From contig CAMNGU010000004.1 in NCBI GenBank assembly GCA_946538525.1, positions 1 to 52,921 of the forward strand: a stretch of 52,921 nucleotides of DNA. Reading direction: 5' to 3'. A program made the translations under genes and the position numbers. The stretch comes from an uncultured Lachnospiraceae bacterium (GTDB lineage Bacteria > Bacillota > Clostridia > Lachnospirales > Lachnospiraceae). The notes under the pieces were generated by a model, which saw only the letters and a program-made list of their open reading frames with translations, did no database searches and was not told the DNA's origin. This document shows positions 52,920 to 52,921 of the stretch, piece by piece (the stretch's first letter is position 1; every line of letters begins with the position of its first letter).

Positions 52920-52921
52920 CA

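Overview
The window looks like a chromosomal piece of an AT-rich member of the Lachnospiraceae (Clostridia), in the Butyrivibrio/Pseudobutyrivibrio/Lachnospira neighbourhood. This is inferred from strong Shine-Dalgarno sites, a Leu T-box on leuA, a ProS3-type prolyl-tRNA synthetase, type-2 LeuA, a FXD-TyrA fusion, glucan-binding-type cell-wall repeats and the 16S 5' end. I cannot fix the genus. There is no phage, plasmid, transposase or CRISPR array; most genes are core.

Layout. 1-580: the 5' end of a 16S rRNA gene on the minus strand and its promoter and leader. 583-5070: CvpA-like protein, DUF5711-type protein, then leuA with a T-box(Leu) leader that also carries an unusual 140-bp three-hairpin element. 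5071-9693: a MoxR / DUF58 / transglutaminase operon (minus). 10026-16224: ung, putP, a flavin-binding protein, rtcB with a small Cys-rich partner, a decayed cell-wall-binding fragment, and cca. 16359-31941: the most interesting block. Eight minus-strand genes (two related lipoproteins, two adaptor lipoproteins, an FtsX-type permease and two ABC ATPases, the last with an AbrB-like tail) are divergent from an OmpR-type response regulator, a histidine kinase and a membrane-anchored protein. Between the two arms lie four copies of TGTATC at exact 11-bp spacing, placed just upstream of a weak promoter of the efflux operon: a ready-made response-regulator box. 31956-36424: HD hydrolase, proS, RluA-type pseudouridine synthase, class I aminotransferase. 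36676-42450: secreted CAP protein with cell-wall repeats, a FXD-prephenate dehydrogenase fusion, a membrane protein, a nucleotidyltransferase and an LCP protein. 42693-48125: rsmG, a 3'-5' exonuclease, mnmG, mnmE and tRNA-Lys. 48287-52921: iron alcohol dehydrogenase, a double-HTH regulator with a palindromic operator, a PrsW-type protease with a zinc-ribbon tail, and tRNA-Arg.

Working together: the 16-32 kb block is best read as a two-component-controlled envelope stress or antimicrobial-peptide efflux module. The substrate is unknown, and its function is inference from domain content and layout. Three related palindromes built on GGACAGGTCC are scattered between genes (16.3, 29.3 and 35.1 kb), one of them inside the two-component operon. 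Start codons were moved from the ORF track where a clear ribosome-binding site marks an internal ATG (leuA, transglutaminase, putP, rtcB, response regulator, RluA, aminotransferase, 39.3-kb membrane protein, rsmG, mnmE, alcohol dehydrogenase).
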